Source of the DNA: Arthrobacter sp. zg-Y238
GTDB lineage: Bacteria > Actinomycetota > Actinomycetes > Actinomycetales > Micrococcaceae
Length of the DNA stretch: 64,000 nt
Direction of reading: 5' to 3'
Assembly (NCBI RefSeq): GCF_024385525.1
Contig: NZ_JANFLU010000008.1
Location: 1 to 64,000 of the forward strand
Shown here: positions 8,346 through 18,128 of the stretch, in pieces
How the letters are laid out: the number at the start of each line of letters is the position of its first letter
How positions within the stretch are numbered: position 1 is the first letter of the stretch
Notes under the pieces: generated by a model
The model's database searches: none
What the model saw: only the letters and a program-made list of their open reading frames with translations
What the model was told of the DNA's origin: nothing
Position numbers and translations under genes: made by a program

Positions 8346-9104
8346 ATGACTGAGATCACACCGAAGCGGGCCGTTGTCACCGGAGCAAGTTCAGGGATCG
8401 GGGCAGCGGCGGTACGAGCGCTGCGCGCCTCGGGCTGGGGCGTCGTCGCCGTCGCCCGCCGCCGGGAGAAACTGGAGGCGCTCGCAGCGGAAACCGGTGC
8501 TGAAGCCATCGCCGCGGATGTCACCGATGATGCTTCGGTGGCACAGCTCGCCGAGCAGGTCCTGGCCGGCGGGGGAGTGGACGCCTTGATCAACAACGCC
8601 GGCGGCGCCTTCGGGCTCGACCCGGTCGCCAGCGGAAGCATCAGCGACTGGCAGCGCATGTACGACGTCAATGTCCTGGGGGCGCTGCGGATGACGCAGG
8701 CCTTCCTGCCGTCACTGCGGGACAGCGGCCGGGGATCGGTCCTGCTGCTGACGTCGACGGCGGCCTTCACCGCCTACGAGGGCGGGGCCGGCTACAGTGC
8801 GGCGAAGTCCGGGGAAGAGATGCTGGCCCGGACCCTGCGCCTGGAGGAAGCCGAACACAACGTCCGTGTCATCGAGATTGCGCCCGGCATGGTGAAAACG
8901 GAGGAGTTCTCCCTGAACCGGGTGGGGGACAAGGAAGCTGCGGACAAGGTGTACGCCGGCGTCGAAAAGCCGCTCACGGCTGAAGACGTTGCCGAGGTCA
9001 TCGCGTTCGCTTTGAACGTGCCGCACCACGTCAACCTGGACCAGGTGGTCCTGCGCCCGCTGGCGCAGGCGGCCCAGCACAAGGTCATACGCACCGCACT
9101 GTAG
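8346..9104 (+). CDS. SDR family NAD(P)-dependent oxidoreductase (YdfG-like)
   Basis: This classical short-chain dehydrogenase of 252 residues resembles the YdfG group (NADP-dependent 3-hydroxy acid dehydrogenases). TGASSGIG at 12-19 binds the nucleotide, NNAG is at 83-86, and the catalytic residues are Asn110, Ser137, Tyr150 and Lys154 (YSAAK). The ATG has no ribosome site and lies six bases after TAGAGT, so the transcript is probably leaderless. The substrate cannot be told from sequence. The ileS T-box begins shortly downstream. Confidence 0.85.
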   Translation: MTEITPKRAVVTGASSGIGAAAVRALRASGWGVVAVARRREKLEALAAETGAEAIAADVTDDASVAQLAEQVLAGGGVDALINNAGGAFGLDPVASGSISDWQRMYDVNVLGALRMTQAFLPSLRDSGRGSVLLLTSTAAFTAYEGGAGYSAAKSGEEMLARTLRLEEAEHNVRVIEIAPGMVKTEEFSLNRVGDKEAADKVYAGVEKPLTAEDVAEVIAFALNVPHHVNLDQVVLRPLAQAAQHKVIRTAL

Positions 9105-9169
9105 GCCTGCAGGTAGTCCCGGAACGCCCCGCCGGGGACGGTGCTTCGACAACCGGCGCGGGCGTGGCC

Positions 9170-9175
9170 TAAACT
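9170..9175 (+). promoter_or_regulatory. Candidate -10 box of the ileS transcript
   Basis: TAAACT lies just ahead of the T-box leader and would start transcription near 9182. A TTCGAC at 9145-9150 could act as the -35 element, though the spacing of 19 is long. Confidence 0.4.
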
Positions 9176-9181
9176 TGACCG

Positions 9182-9435
9182 GAACAGCACTGACCCGGCC
9201 ATCACCGGTGAGCTTCCGGAAGAACGGTTACCCATTTAAAAGGGGCAGCCCAGTAGAACCGGACGGGTAAGCCCGTCACAGCAGTCAATGAGCGGCAGCC
9301 GCGCGAACCCAGCACCAACGGGAACGCACGGCGGCAAGCGAGGTGGTACCGCGGTTACCGCCGGCCTTTCGGGGCCGGTAGAGGCCGCCCTCGCATCCTG
9401 TTCCACAGCCAGATTCACTTGCCGCTATCAGGATG
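9182..9435 (+). promoter_or_regulatory. T-box riboswitch (Ile), translational type, upstream of ileS
   Basis: The leader has a very short stem I, CCGG at 9195-9198 with CCGG at 9205-9208, presenting an ATC isoleucine codon at 9201-9203. A stable stem (GACGGG/CCCGTC, 9262-9277) follows. The T-box AGGTGGTACCGCGG sits at 9341-9354, and its TGGT would pair with the tRNA ACCA end. There is no T-run terminator before the gene. Instead CATCCTG at 9394-9400 is fully complementary to CAGGATG at 9429-9435, which covers the ribosome site. Uncharged tRNA-Ile should free that site and raise synthesis of IleS. Confidence 0.88.
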
Positions 9436-9441
9436 ACGAAT

Positions 9442-12400
9442 ATGCCCTCTGTATACCCCAAAGCCAGCACCGGCGACGCAGCTTCTGCTGCCGTTCCCTC
9501 CTCCCCCCGGTTTCCGGAACTTGAAGAACGCGTTCTGAAGTACTGGGACCAGGACGGCACCTTCCAAGCTTCCATCGACGCCCGGCCGGCCGGAAACGAC
9601 GGCGAGAATGAGTTCGTCTTCTACGACGGCCCGCCCTTCGCCAACGGCCTGCCGCACTACGGCCACCTGCTCACCGGCTACGTGAAGGACCTGGTGGCCC
9701 GCTACCAGACCCAGCGCGGCCGCCGCGTGGAACGCCGCTTCGGGTGGGACACCCACGGCCTGCCCGCCGAGCTCGAGGCGATGAAGCAGCTCGGGATGAG
9801 CGACAAGGTCCAGATCGAGAAGATGGGCATCGACAAGTTCAACGATGCCTGCCGCGCCTCGGTCATGAAGTACGCCGGCGAATGGCAGGACTACGTCACC
9901 CGCCAGGCCCGCTGGGTGGACTTCGAGAACGATTACAAGACGCTCAACGTCGAGTACATGGAATCGGTCATCTGGGCGTTCAAGACCCTGCATGAAAAAG
10001 GCCTGACCTACAGCGGTTTCCGCGTGCTTCCGTACTGCTGGAAGGACGAGACGCCGCTGTCCAACCATGAGCTGCGCATGGACGACGACGTCTACAAGAT
10101 GCGCCAGGACCAGACGGTCACGGTCACCTTCCCCATCACCGCCGGCGACAACGCGCTTTCCGCCGAGCTCGAAGGCGTCCAGGCCATCGCCTGGACCACC
10201 ACCCCCTGGACCCTGCCCACCAACATGGCCCTCGCCGTCGGACCCGAGGTCCGCTACGCCGTCGTGCCCGCCGGGCCGAAGGGCACCCAGGCCGGCGAGG
10301 GACGTTTCCTCCTGGCCGAGGACCTCGTGGGCTCCTACGCGAAGGACCTGGGGTACGACGACGCCGAGGCCGCCCGCGCGGCCGTCACCGCTGTCCACCT
10401 CGGCAAGGACCTCGCCGGGCTGCGCTACGCACCCCTGTGGAACTACTACACCGACACGGAGAAGTGGGGCACTGCCAACGCCTGGCAGATCGTCACCGCG
10501 GATTACGTCACCACCACAGACGGCACCGGCGTCGTCCACCAGGCACCCGCCTACGGTGAAGACGACCAGAAGGTCTGCGAGGAATTCGGCATCCCCGTGA
10601 TCCTCTCCGTGGACGAAGGCGGCAAGTTCCTGCCCATGTTCGCCAACGGGGAACTGTCCGACATTGCCGGACTGCAGGTCTTCGACGCCAACAAGCCGAT
10701 CACCCGCGTCCTGAAGGCGGACGGCCGGCTGCTGCGCCAGGCCAGCTACGAGCACAGCTACCCGCACTGCTGGCGCTGCCGGAACCCGCTGATCTACAAG
10801 GCGGTCTCCTCCTGGTTCGTGGAGGTCACCAAGATCAAGGACCGCATGGTCGAGCTGAACCAGCAGATCAACTGGATCCCCGAGAACGTCAAGGACGGCC
10901 AGTTCGGCAAGTGGCTGGAAAACGCCCGTGACTGGTCCATCAGCCGCAACCGCTACTGGGGCAGCCCCATCCCGGTCTGGGTTTCCGACGATCCGAACTA
11001 CCCCCGCACCGACGTGTACGGTTCGCTGGCGGAAATGGAAGCCGACTTCGGCCGCCTGCCGCTGAACAAGGAAGGCCAGCCGGACCTGCACCGCCCGTTC
11101 ATCGACGAGCTGACCCGCCCCAATCCGGACGATCCCACCGGTCGGTCCACCATGCGCCGCGTGGAAGACGTGCTGGATGTGTGGTTCGACTCCGGGTCCA
11201 TGCCGTACGCCCAGGTGCACTATCCGCACGAGAACGCCGACTGGTTCGAAAGCCACAACCCGGGCGACTTCATCGTGGAGTACATCGGCCAGACCCGCGG
11301 CTGGTTCTACACCCTGCACGTGCTGGCCACGGCGCTGTTTGACCGGCCTGCCTTCCGCAACGTCATCAGCCACGGCATCGTGCTCGGCTCCGACGGGCAG
11401 AAGATGTCCAAGTCGCTGCGCAACTACCCGGATGTCTCCGAGGTCCTGGACCGCGACGGCTCCGACGCTATGCGCTGGTTCCTGATGGCCTCCCCGATCC
11501 TGCGCGGCGGCAACCTGATCGTCACCGAGCAGGGCATCCGCGACGGCGTCCGCCAGGCCATCCTGCCGCTGTGGAACGTGTGGCACTTCTTCAGCCTCTA
11601 CACCAACGCCGCCAACAACGGCAACGGCTACGAGGCCAAGGCCTGCTACGACTCCACCGAACCGCTGGACCGCTACCTGCTCGCCGCCACCGGCGACCTG
11701 GTCCGGGACATGGGCACGGCACTGGACACCTACGATGTGTCGGTCGCCTGCGAGATCCTGCGCGCCTACATGGACACGCTGACCAACTGGTACATCCGCC
11801 GCAGCCGCACGCGCTTCTTCGAAGAAGACACGCAGGCCTTCGACGTGCTCTACACCTGCCTGGAAACCGTATGCCGGGTGGCAGCCCCGCTGCTGCCGCT
11901 CATCGGCGAGGAAATCTGGCGCGGCCTCACCGGCGGGCGCTCCGTGCACCTGACCGACTGGCCCGACGCTGATCTCTTCCCGAGCGACCCCGCCCTGGTG
12001 GAACGCATGGAAGCCACCCGCCGGATTGCCTCCGTCGGTTCCTCCCTGCGCAAGGGCGCGAACCTCCGCGTCCGCCTGCCGCTGTCCGAAATGACCGTCG
12101 TCGCCCCGGAGGCGCAGTCCCTGACCGGCCAGTTCGCCGCGATCATCGCGGATGAGCTGAACCTGAAGAACGTCCGCCTGGTGGACGCCGCCGACGCAGA
12201 CCCGGCCGAATTCGGTATCAGCCAGAAGCTCGTGGTCAACGCCCGCGCCGCCGGCCCCCGTCTGGGCAAGAACGTGCAGACGGCCATCAAGGCTGCCAAG
12301 TCCGGCGACTGGTCCGTGGACGACGCCGGAACGGTCACCGCCGGCGGCCTCGCCCTGGAACCGCAGGAGTACACGCTGGAGACCGTCGTCGAAACCGGCG

Positions 12401-12732
12401 AAGGAGAATCCGCCAAGGCGGTTGCCGTGCTGCCCGGCGGCGGCTTCCTGGTCCTCAACACCGAGGTCACCCCGGAACTGGCGGCCGAGGGCACTGCCCG
12501 CGACGCCATCCGTGCCGTCCAGCAGGCCCGCCGCGACGCGGACCTGCACATCAGCGACCGGATCCGCACCCGCATCAGCACGGGCGAGGAAGAAGCGGCG
12601 GCGCTGGAAGCCAACGTGAGCCTGGTGAAGGCCGAAACGCTCACGGATGACCTGGTGGTCACCGGGGACCTGGTCACCGACGGCGCCGACACCGACGCCG
12701 ACAAGTACATCGTCACAGTGGAGAAGATCTAA
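9442..12732 (+). CDS. ileS: Isoleucine--tRNA ligase
   Basis: IleS charges tRNA-Ile. The 1096-residue protein has HYGH at 72-75, the family block [10 protein letters not shown] near 104-113, and KMSKS at 654-658. Its length suits the long, eukaryote-like form common in actinobacteria, but that class is from recall. I prefer the ATG at 9442 because AGGA at 9430-9433 is correctly spaced; the ATG at 9433 lies inside the sequestered helix of the T-box and has no ribosome site of its own. The stop overlaps the folC start by one base, so ileS and folC are translationally coupled. Confidence 0.96.
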   Translation: MPSVYPKASTGDAASAAVPSSPRFPELEERVLKYWDQDGTFQASIDARPAGNDGENEFVFYDGPPFANGLPHYGHLLTGYVKDLVARYQTQRGRRVERRFGWDTHGLPAELEAMKQLGMSDKVQIEKMGIDKFNDACRASVMKYAGEWQDYVTRQARWVDFENDYKTLNVEYMESVIWAFKTLHEKGLTYSGFRVLPYCWKDETPLSNHELRMDDDVYKMRQDQTVTVTFPITAGDNALSAELEGVQAIAWTTTPWTLPTNMALAVGPEVRYAVVPAGPKGTQAGEGRFLLAEDLVGSYAKDLGYDDAEAARAAVTAVHLGKDLAGLRYAPLWNYYTDTEKWGTANAWQIVTADYVTTTDGTGVVHQAPAYGEDDQKVCEEFGIPVILSVDEGGKFLPMFANGELSDIAGLQVFDANKPITRVLKADGRLLRQASYEHSYPHCWRCRNPLIYKAVSSWFVEVTKIKDRMVELNQQINWIPENVKDGQFGKWLENARDWSISRNRYWGSPIPVWVSDDPNYPRTDVYGSLAEMEADFGRLPLNKEGQPDLHRPFIDELTRPNPDDPTGRSTMRRVEDVLDVWFDSGSMPYAQVHYPHENADWFESHNPGDFIVEYIGQTRGWFYTLHVLATALFDRPAFRNVISHGIVLGSDGQKMSKSLRNYPDVSEVLDRDGSDAMRWFLMASPILRGGNLIVTEQGIRDGVRQAILPLWNVWHFFSLYTNAANNGNGYEAKACYDSTEPLDRYLLAATGDLVRDMGTALDTYDVSVACEILRAYMDTLTNWYIRRSRTRFFEEDTQAFDVLYTCLETVCRVAAPLLPLIGEEIWRGLTGGRSVHLTDWPDADLFPSDPALVERMEATRRIASVGSSLRKGANLRVRLPLSEMTVVAPEAQSLTGQFAAIIADELNLKNVRLVDAADADPAEFGISQKLVVNARAAGPRLGKNVQTAIKAAKSGDWSVDDAGTVTAGGLALEPQEYTLETVVETGEGESAKAVAVLPGGGFLVLNTEVTPELAAEGTARDAIRAVQQARRDADLHISDRIRTRISTGEEEAAALEANVSLVKAETLTDDLVVTGDLVTDGADTDADKYIVTVEKI

Positions 12733-14111
12733 TGAGTTCAGCAGACCGCCCGTCCGGTTCCATTGACGGGTTCTCGGTGGAGAGCGTTTATGCCGAACTG
12801 CTCAGCCGCGCGCCGGAAAACAAGATGGAGCCGCGCATGGCTCCGCTGTTCCGGGCGATGGAAGTACTGGGGGAGCCGAACAAGGCCTTCCCGATCATCC
12901 ACATCACCGGTACCAACGGCAAAACGTCCACGGCACGCATGATCGAAGCCGGGCTGCGTGCCTACGGGCTGCGCACCGGGCGGTACACCAGCCCGCACCT
13001 GACCAGCGTCACCGAGCGGATCAGCATTGACGGCGAGCCCGTGAGCGATGAAACGTTTGTCCGGATCTGGGACGAGATCCATCCCTACCTGGACATTGTG
13101 GACGCCGAACTGGAGGCCGCGGGCGAGCCCCGGCTGACGTACTTCGAAGCCGTGACCATCCTTGCGTTCGCGGTCTTCGCGGACGAACCGGTGGACGTGG
13201 CCGTTATCGAAGTAGGACTCGGCGGCATCACCGATGCCACCAACGTCGGCGACGGCACCGTCTCCGTAGTCACGCCCATTTCCCTAGACCACACCGAGCT
13301 GCTGGGCGACGACGTCGCCGATATTGCCCGGGAAAAAGCCGGCATCATCAAGGAGGACGGGTTCCTCATCAGCGCCGCGCAGCCCATGGAGGCCGCGCAG
13401 GTGCTGCTCGAAAAGGCCCACGAGGCAGGCGTCCCGTTCCGGTTCGAAGGTGTCGAGTTCGGCGTCGAATCCCGGGTGATGGCAGTGGGCGGCCAGATGG
13501 TCACCATCAACGGCCTCGCCGGCCGCTACGAGGACCTGCAGGTTCCCCTGCACGGAGCCCACCAGGCCGAAAACGCCGCAGTGGCCGTGGCCGCGCTGGA
13601 AGCCTTCATCGGCGGCGGGACCAAGGAACTCGACGTCGAACTGCTGCGTACCGGGTTCCTGACCGTCACCTCGCCCGGCCGCCTTGAGGTGGTGCGGACC
13701 GCACCCACCATCGTTGTCGACGCCGCGCACAACCCTGCGGGCGCGAAGGCGACCGCCGAGGCGCTGCGCGAGGCGTTCAACTTCACCACCCTCGTCCTGG
13801 TGGTCGGCATCCTGGCGGAAAAGGACGCCGTCGGCATCCTCAGTGAACTCCGCGAACAGCTCGGCGACCTGGTCAGCGGTGTTGTGCTGACGCAGTCCGC
13901 CTCGCCGCGGGCCATCCCGGCCGAGGAACTGGTTCAGGACGCCGTGGACGCCGGGTTCGCAGACGAAGACATCCAGGTCGAGGCCGGCCTGGACAATGCC
14001 CTCGAATGGGCCGTAGCCAAGGCCGAGGAGAACAACGATCTCTCCGGCGGCGTGCTCGTAGTCGGTTCCATCACCGTGGTCGCCGAAGCGCGCACCCTCC
14101 TCGGAAAGTAG
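12732..14111 (+). CDS. folC: Dihydrofolate synthase / folylpolyglutamate synthase
   Basis: FolC adds glutamate to dihydropteroate and to folates in the cytoplasm. The 459-residue protein has the Mur-ligase-type ATP loop TGTNGKTS near 59-66, the segment around EVGLGGITDATN, and AHNPAGAKA in the C-terminal domain. Its ATG overlaps the ileS stop (TAATG). DUF4233 and ndk follow in the same direction, an order conserved in actinobacteria. Confidence 0.93.
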   Translation: MSSADRPSGSIDGFSVESVYAELLSRAPENKMEPRMAPLFRAMEVLGEPNKAFPIIHITGTNGKTSTARMIEAGLRAYGLRTGRYTSPHLTSVTERISIDGEPVSDETFVRIWDEIHPYLDIVDAELEAAGEPRLTYFEAVTILAFAVFADEPVDVAVIEVGLGGITDATNVGDGTVSVVTPISLDHTELLGDDVADIAREKAGIIKEDGFLISAAQPMEAAQVLLEKAHEAGVPFRFEGVEFGVESRVMAVGGQMVTINGLAGRYEDLQVPLHGAHQAENAAVAVAALEAFIGGGTKELDVELLRTGFLTVTSPGRLEVVRTAPTIVVDAAHNPAGAKATAEALREAFNFTTLVLVVGILAEKDAVGILSELREQLGDLVSGVVLTQSASPRAIPAEELVQDAVDAGFADEDIQVEAGLDNALEWAVAKAEENNDLSGGVLVVGSITVVAEARTLLGK

Positions 14112-14122
14112 GCTTCGCAGCT

Positions 14123-14599
14123 ATGGCTAAACTGACCAAGGCGCAGCGCGAATGGCGTCCGGGAATGCCCAAGAAACGCCGCTCCGTCAAGGTAATGTTC
14201 GCTTCGACGGTGCTGACCCTGGAAGCATTCGTGGTGCTGTTCGGGACGCTGGCCGTCTTCGGGCTGCACCGGGACAGCATCTCGCCGCCGCTGCTGCTCA
14301 CCGGCGGACTGCTGCTGGCGGCGGCGATGATCGGAACGTGCGCGCTGCTCTCCAAGCCGGCAGGCCCGCTGATCGGGTGGATTCTGCAGTTGGTGCTCAT
14401 CGCCAGCGGTTTCCTGGAACCCATGATGTTCCTCGTTGGCGTGCTGTTCGCCCTGACCTGGTGGTACGGGCTCAAAGCCGGAATGCGGCTGGACCGGGAG
14501 AACCGCGAACGGGACCGGATGCAGGCCGAATGGGAGAAAGCACATCCCGAAGAAGGCAACGCGGCAGCCGGCCCCGAAACCGCCGCCGGCACCGACTAG
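14123..14599 (+). CDS. DUF4233 membrane protein
   Basis: This 158-residue protein has a basic N-terminus (to about residue 20), then four hydrophobic segments at about 22-45, 52-72, 77-95 and 97-112, and a charged C-terminal tail. It matches DUF4233 by sequence style and by its fixed place between folC and ndk. Its role is unknown. The ATG at 14123 lies eight bases after a TAGGCT box, so a very short leader is possible; earlier in-frame starts lie inside folC. Confidence 0.8.
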   Translation: MAKLTKAQREWRPGMPKKRRSVKVMFASTVLTLEAFVVLFGTLAVFGLHRDSISPPLLLTGGLLLAAAMIGTCALLSKPAGPLIGWILQLVLIASGFLEPMMFLVGVLFALTWWYGLKAGMRLDRENRERDRMQAEWEKAHPEEGNAAAGPETAAGTD

Positions 14600-14638
14600 G
14601 CTTAGATCCGATATCCGATCGTTCCAAGGAGATACACC

Positions 14639-15055
14639 GTGAGCACCGAGCGCACACTTGTCCTGATCAAGCCCGACGGCGTCGAGCGACGGCTCACCGG
14701 CGCCATCCTGGCCCGGATCGAAGCCAAGGGGTACACCGTGGCCGAGCTGAAGAAGACTGAAGCCACCCGCAGCATCCTCGAAGAGCACTACGCCGAGCAC
14801 CAGGGCAAGCCGTTCTACGAGCCCCTGGTTGAGTTCATGCTCAGCGGTCCGATTGTTGCGGTGGTCCTCGAAGGACAGCGTGTGATTGAAGGCTTCCGGT
14901 CCCTGGCCGGCACCACCGATCCCACCACGGCGGCACCGGGCACCATCCGCGGCGACTTCGGCCGGGACTGGGGCTCCGCCGTCCAGCAGAACCTGGTCCA
15001 CGGATCCGATTCGCCCGAATCGGCTGCCCGCGAAATCGGCATCTGGTTCAGCTAG
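14639..15055 (+). CDS. ndk: Nucleoside-diphosphate kinase
   Basis: Ndk transfers the gamma phosphate between nucleoside triphosphates and diphosphates through a phosphohistidine. The 138-residue protein begins with ERTLVLIKPDGV and carries the active-site histidine in NLVHGSDS near residue 122, with the usual IGIWF end. It starts with GTG, eight bases after AAGGAG. A strong terminator follows. Confidence 0.96.
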   Translation: MSTERTLVLIKPDGVERRLTGAILARIEAKGYTVAELKKTEATRSILEEHYAEHQGKPFYEPLVEFMLSGPIVAVVLEGQRVIEGFRSLAGTTDPTTAAPGTIRGDFGRDWGSAVQQNLVHGSDSPESAAREIGIWFS

Positions 15056-15078
15056 TACCGGAACCGTAAGGACACACG

Positions 15079-15114
15079 AAGGGCCGGCACCAGTAATGGT
15101 GCCGGCCCTTTTGT
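15079..15114. terminator. Terminator after ndk
   Basis: AAGGGCCGGCACC pairs with GGTGCCGGCCCTT around an AGTAAT loop, followed by TT. The stem is symmetrical, so it can also end the converging minus-strand reductase transcript. Confidence 0.85.
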
Positions 15115-15127
15115 CTGCAACGGGTGG

Positions 15128-16228
15128 TTACGGAATCAGCTTTTCGTCCCGCAGGCGCGCAAAGAGCGCTTTGAACGCATCTTCCGTGCGGCGGTAGCCC
15201 GTGAAGCCGGCGACCCGGCTCTTGCTCATATCCGTGAGCACCTCCACCTTCCGGCCAAGGTCGGCATCGGTGTGCCACCAGGAGGCCAGGCGTCCGAGAT
15301 CCGGTTCGGCCAGGCCGTGCTCGGCGGCGATCTTCGCCCAGGCTTCGGACATGCCGGCCATTTGCTCCTCCAGCGGGCGCGGCTCGGACTCAAACCCGAC
15401 CGGCTCCACCCCGAACTCGGCGGCCAGCCGCGGCCACAGGGAACGCCAGCGGAAAACGTCGCCGTTGACCACGTTGAAGGCTTCATTGGCCGTGTGTTCA
15501 TCCGTCGCAGCCCAGAGCATGTGCTCGGCGAGCAGGCCGGCGTCGGTCATGTCGGTGACCGAATTCCACTGGGTTTCGGAGCCCGGGAAAATGAACGGCA
15601 TCCCGAGTTCCCGGCACAGGGTGGCCTGCACGGCAAGGGTCTGGCCCATGTTCATGGCGTTTCCGACGGCGAAGCCAATCACGGTGTGGGCGCGGTGAAC
15701 GGACCAGGCAAAGCCCTGCCGCTCGGCGGCTGCCATCAGTTCGTCTTCCTGCGCGTAGTAGAAGTTCTCCACCGGCAGGCGCGGTTCGTCTTCTGAGAAC
15801 GGGGTATCCGGCATGGGACCCTCGCCGTACGCCTCGAACGGGCCCATGTAGTGCTTGAGCCCGGTCATCAGGGCTACATGCTCCAGGGGAGCGTCGGCGA
15901 GAGCCGTGAGCAGGTTCCGGACCATGGCCGAGTTGACGGCAATGTTCTGGGCCTCCGTCTCCTGCCGGGACCAGGACGTAAAGAAAACGTGTGTGGGGCG
16001 GGCGCCTTTCAGCGCCTGGGCCAGGCTTTCGGGAGAGCCGAGGTCCGCTGCAACCGGGACGACGCCGGGACGCGCCGGGTCGGGGTTCCCGGCCTTCCGC
16101 GACAGGGCCAGGACGGTCCAGCCCTCGTTCGAGAGCAGGTCCACCAGGGCCGCTCCGGCGATCCCGGTGGCACCGGCAACGAGTGCGGTGCGCGGGGTTT
16201 CGGAGCGGGCGGGCGTGGTTCTGAGCAT
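15128..16228 (-). CDS. PRISE-type SDR (progesterone 5-beta-reductase / iridoid synthase-like)
   Basis: This 366-residue atypical short-chain dehydrogenase has GATGIAG at 19-25 for NADP(H), then the family motifs THVFFTSW (79-86), GLKHYMGPFE with Lys125, and NFYYAQEDE with Tyr157-Tyr158, followed by WSVHRAHTVIGF. These Lys and Tyr positions define the PRISE group, which reduces activated C=C bonds such as those of enones and 3-keto-4-ene steroids. I start at 16228 because AGGAG lies six bases before that ATG. The natural substrate is unknown. Confidence 0.8.
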   Translation of the reverse strand: MLRTTPARSETPRTALVAGATGIAGAALVDLLSNEGWTVLALSRKAGNPDPARPGVVPVAADLGSPESLAQALKGARPTHVFFTSWSRQETEAQNIAVNSAMVRNLLTALADAPLEHVALMTGLKHYMGPFEAYGEGPMPDTPFSEDEPRLPVENFYYAQEDELMAAAERQGFAWSVHRAHTVIGFAVGNAMNMGQTLAVQATLCRELGMPFIFPGSETQWNSVTDMTDAGLLAEHMLWAATDEHTANEAFNVVNGDVFRWRSLWPRLAAEFGVEPVGFESEPRPLEEQMAGMSEAWAKIAAEHGLAEPDLGRLASWWHTDADLGRKVEVLTDMSKSRVAGFTGYRRTEDAFKALFARLRDEKLIP

Positions 16229-16342
16229 GGTTCTCCTCATGGATCGAAATGCGGCGCTGCGGGGCAATCTTCCGTACGCCTTCTTCTGGGCCAACGGGGA
16301 ACCGGCGGGGGAAATTCCTCACGGGTTCCGGAGAAAGTCGCC

Positions 16343-16348
16343 TAGGCT
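16343..16348 (+). promoter_or_regulatory. -10 box of a leaderless promoter (maltokinase-cap gene)
   Basis: TAGGCT ends six bases before the ATG at 16355. This decides the start in favour of that ATG over the GTG at 16349. Confidence 0.55.
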
Positions 16349-16354
16349 GTGGCC

Positions 16355-16993
16355 ATGGCACTTATATACGACGCCGAGCTGCGTCCGGGCAAAATGGAAT
16401 TGATCTCCGGCTGGTTGCCGGGCACGTGGTGGTTTCCCTCAACGGATCCGGTGACTGTTCGGAAGGTGGCTTCCTTCCGGTTCGATGACCCCGAGGGCGA
16501 GGTGGGAATCGAAACCCATATCGTGGAAGCCGGATCACTGCTGGTGCAGGTGCCCCTGACCTACCGCGGCGCGCCGCTGGCCGGTGCGGAGGAATTCCTG
16601 ATCAACGAAATGGAGCACTCGGTGCTCGGTCGGCGCTGGGTCTACGACGCCCTCGGCGACCCGGTCTACGCGCGGGCACTGGAGGCGGCACTGCTTTCCC
16701 GGCAGCCGCAGGCGGCCCAGTACCTTGCCAACGACGGCGGACGCGAGCTGATGTCCGAAACCATGCAGGTGTCCAGCACGGGGATGCCCGACGGCGCCGG
16801 GCTGGTCGACGCGCCCGCCTCGGATCCGGAGGGCTGGGCAACCTCCGTCCTGACCGAGGGCGGCTGGGAGTTCTCCGTGGTGCGGTTGCTGGATGTGGAC
16901 GGGCGTACGGCGCCGGATCCGTCGCTGACGGCCACCTGGGAGGGCCAGGAGATTCCGGTGGTGCTCGCCTGGGGACTTCCGCTGGAGCGGTAG
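16355..16993 (+). CDS. Maltokinase N-terminal cap-like domain protein
   Basis: This 212-residue protein resembles the N-terminal cap domain of actinobacterial maltokinases (Mak_N_cap), with MALIYDAELRPGK at the start, FRFDDPEGEVGIET, VPLTYRGAPL and MEHSVLGRRWVYD. It has no kinase domain and no kinase gene lies beside it, so it is an orphan cap. Such stand-alone proteins occur in actinobacteria and their role is not known to me. It diverges from the PRISE reductase gene and converges on the VKOR gene. The transcript appears leaderless. Confidence 0.7.
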   Translation: MALIYDAELRPGKMELISGWLPGTWWFPSTDPVTVRKVASFRFDDPEGEVGIETHIVEAGSLLVQVPLTYRGAPLAGAEEFLINEMEHSVLGRRWVYDALGDPVYARALEAALLSRQPQAAQYLANDGGRELMSETMQVSSTGMPDGAGLVDAPASDPEGWATSVLTEGGWEFSVVRLLDVDGRTAPDPSLTATWEGQEIPVVLAWGLPLER

Positions 16994-17027
16994 TTTCCAC
17001 CCGGGCCGCTGAAACTCCGGGGAAGGG

Positions 17028-17687
17028 CTAGCTGCCCAGGAACGAGTTCAGGAACCGGAAGAAGATGGACGCCGCCGTCGCGACCCAGAGGAGAACGACG
17101 ATCGGCCATGCCCAGTCCGTCAGGAAGCGGACCAAGCCGGCCGGCGCCGGGATGGTGCCGGCCGTCAGGTTGCGGATGGTCGTGAAGACGAACAGCGGAA
17201 TCATGGCCGCCCACACCGCGATGCAGTAGATGCACAGCACGTAAATGTCGAACAGTGCCTGGCTCCACAGCCAGACCACGAACACCATGCCGAGGGTGAC
17301 GCCGATCTGCAGTCCGATCCAGTACCAGCGGGCGAAGCGGGCACCGGCCAGCAGCCCCATGGCCGTGGTGATGACGACGGCGAAGGCCACGATGCCGATC
17401 AGCGGGTTGGGGAAGCCGAAGATCGCCGCCTGCCAGGTCTGGAACACTGTTCCGCAGGAGACCCAGGGGCTGATGTCGCAGCTGGTGATGTAGTCGGCGT
17501 CCGCATAGACGTGGAGGCGTTCAATCACCAGGATGCCGGAGGCGACCCACCCGACTACGGCGGTGACCAGCAGTGTCCAGGCAAAGGACCGGCGTTCCGG
17601 ACGGACTGCAGCGGCTGACTGGTCCCGGGGATCGGCGGCTTCGTCCGGGGTGGCGCCGGAAGATGGACGGGCTGCGCTGGAGGGCAC
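17028..17687 (-). CDS. Vitamin K epoxide reductase (VKOR) family protein
   Basis: VKOR homologues reoxidise DsbA-like proteins by passing electrons to quinone and so support disulphide formation outside the membrane. The 219-residue protein has a polar N-terminus, then about five hydrophobic segments. The four redox cysteines are present: Cys70 and Cys78 in the loop pair, and Cys152-x-x-Cys155 (CIYC) in the membrane. The start is GTG, five bases after AGGAG. No DsbA partner with a full CxxC lies next to it. Confidence 0.9.
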   Translation of the reverse strand: MPSSAARPSSGATPDEAADPRDQSAAAVRPERRSFAWTLLVTAVVGWVASGILVIERLHVYADADYITSCDISPWVSCGTVFQTWQAAIFGFPNPLIGIVAFAVVITTAMGLLAGARFARWYWIGLQIGVTLGMVFVVWLWSQALFDIYVLCIYCIAVWAAMIPLFVFTTIRNLTAGTIPAPAGLVRFLTDWAWPIVVLLWVATAASIFFRFLNSFLGS

Positions 17688-18128
17688 GGAAGCTCCTTAC
17701 GGAGTAGCTGTCGGAAGTAACTATCTGCGTCGAGTCTATGCGCAGGGGCGGGCCAAAAAGGCGGCCGTATGCGATAATGAAGCTTGGCTGACGGCGGAAC
17801 CACATTCCGTTGCCGGTCCAGCGACAGGCTTCCGGTTCTGCCGGTGACGCTTCCCGTGTAGTTGGCCCATCAATCCGGATGGGAACCAGGGAATCCGCCG
17901 GCCAGACCTACCCAGAACAGCCGTAACGAAAATTATCCGTTCCGCAGGGGTAGCAGGAAAAGCGCCGCTGGTCTTCGAGTGATACCGCGCCCCACAGCTG
18001 GCACGACCTCGAATGACATCCAGACGACTTCCGGCTGGCGGGCAGGCTGCGATGCCACCGTACAGCCGACACATTGCCTTGGGGCATTGGAATGTGGCCA
18101 GTGCCGCAGGGCCGGAGCATAGGCCTAC
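17688..18128 (+). promoter_or_regulatory. Long upstream region of rne
   Basis: These 440 bases hold no supported gene. A GATAAT box at 17773-17778 is the best -10 candidate and would give a leader of about 345 bases. Long, structured leaders that allow RNase E to control its own mRNA are known in enterobacteria; here that is only a possibility. No T-box or known riboswitch core was recognised. Confidence 0.4.

Noticed and set aside
9415-12549. A 1044-residue open frame on the strand opposite ileS
   Set aside because: It is rich in Gly, Val, Asp and Arg with no family motif, and ileS with its T-box explains the region. Long antisense frames are common in high-GC DNA.
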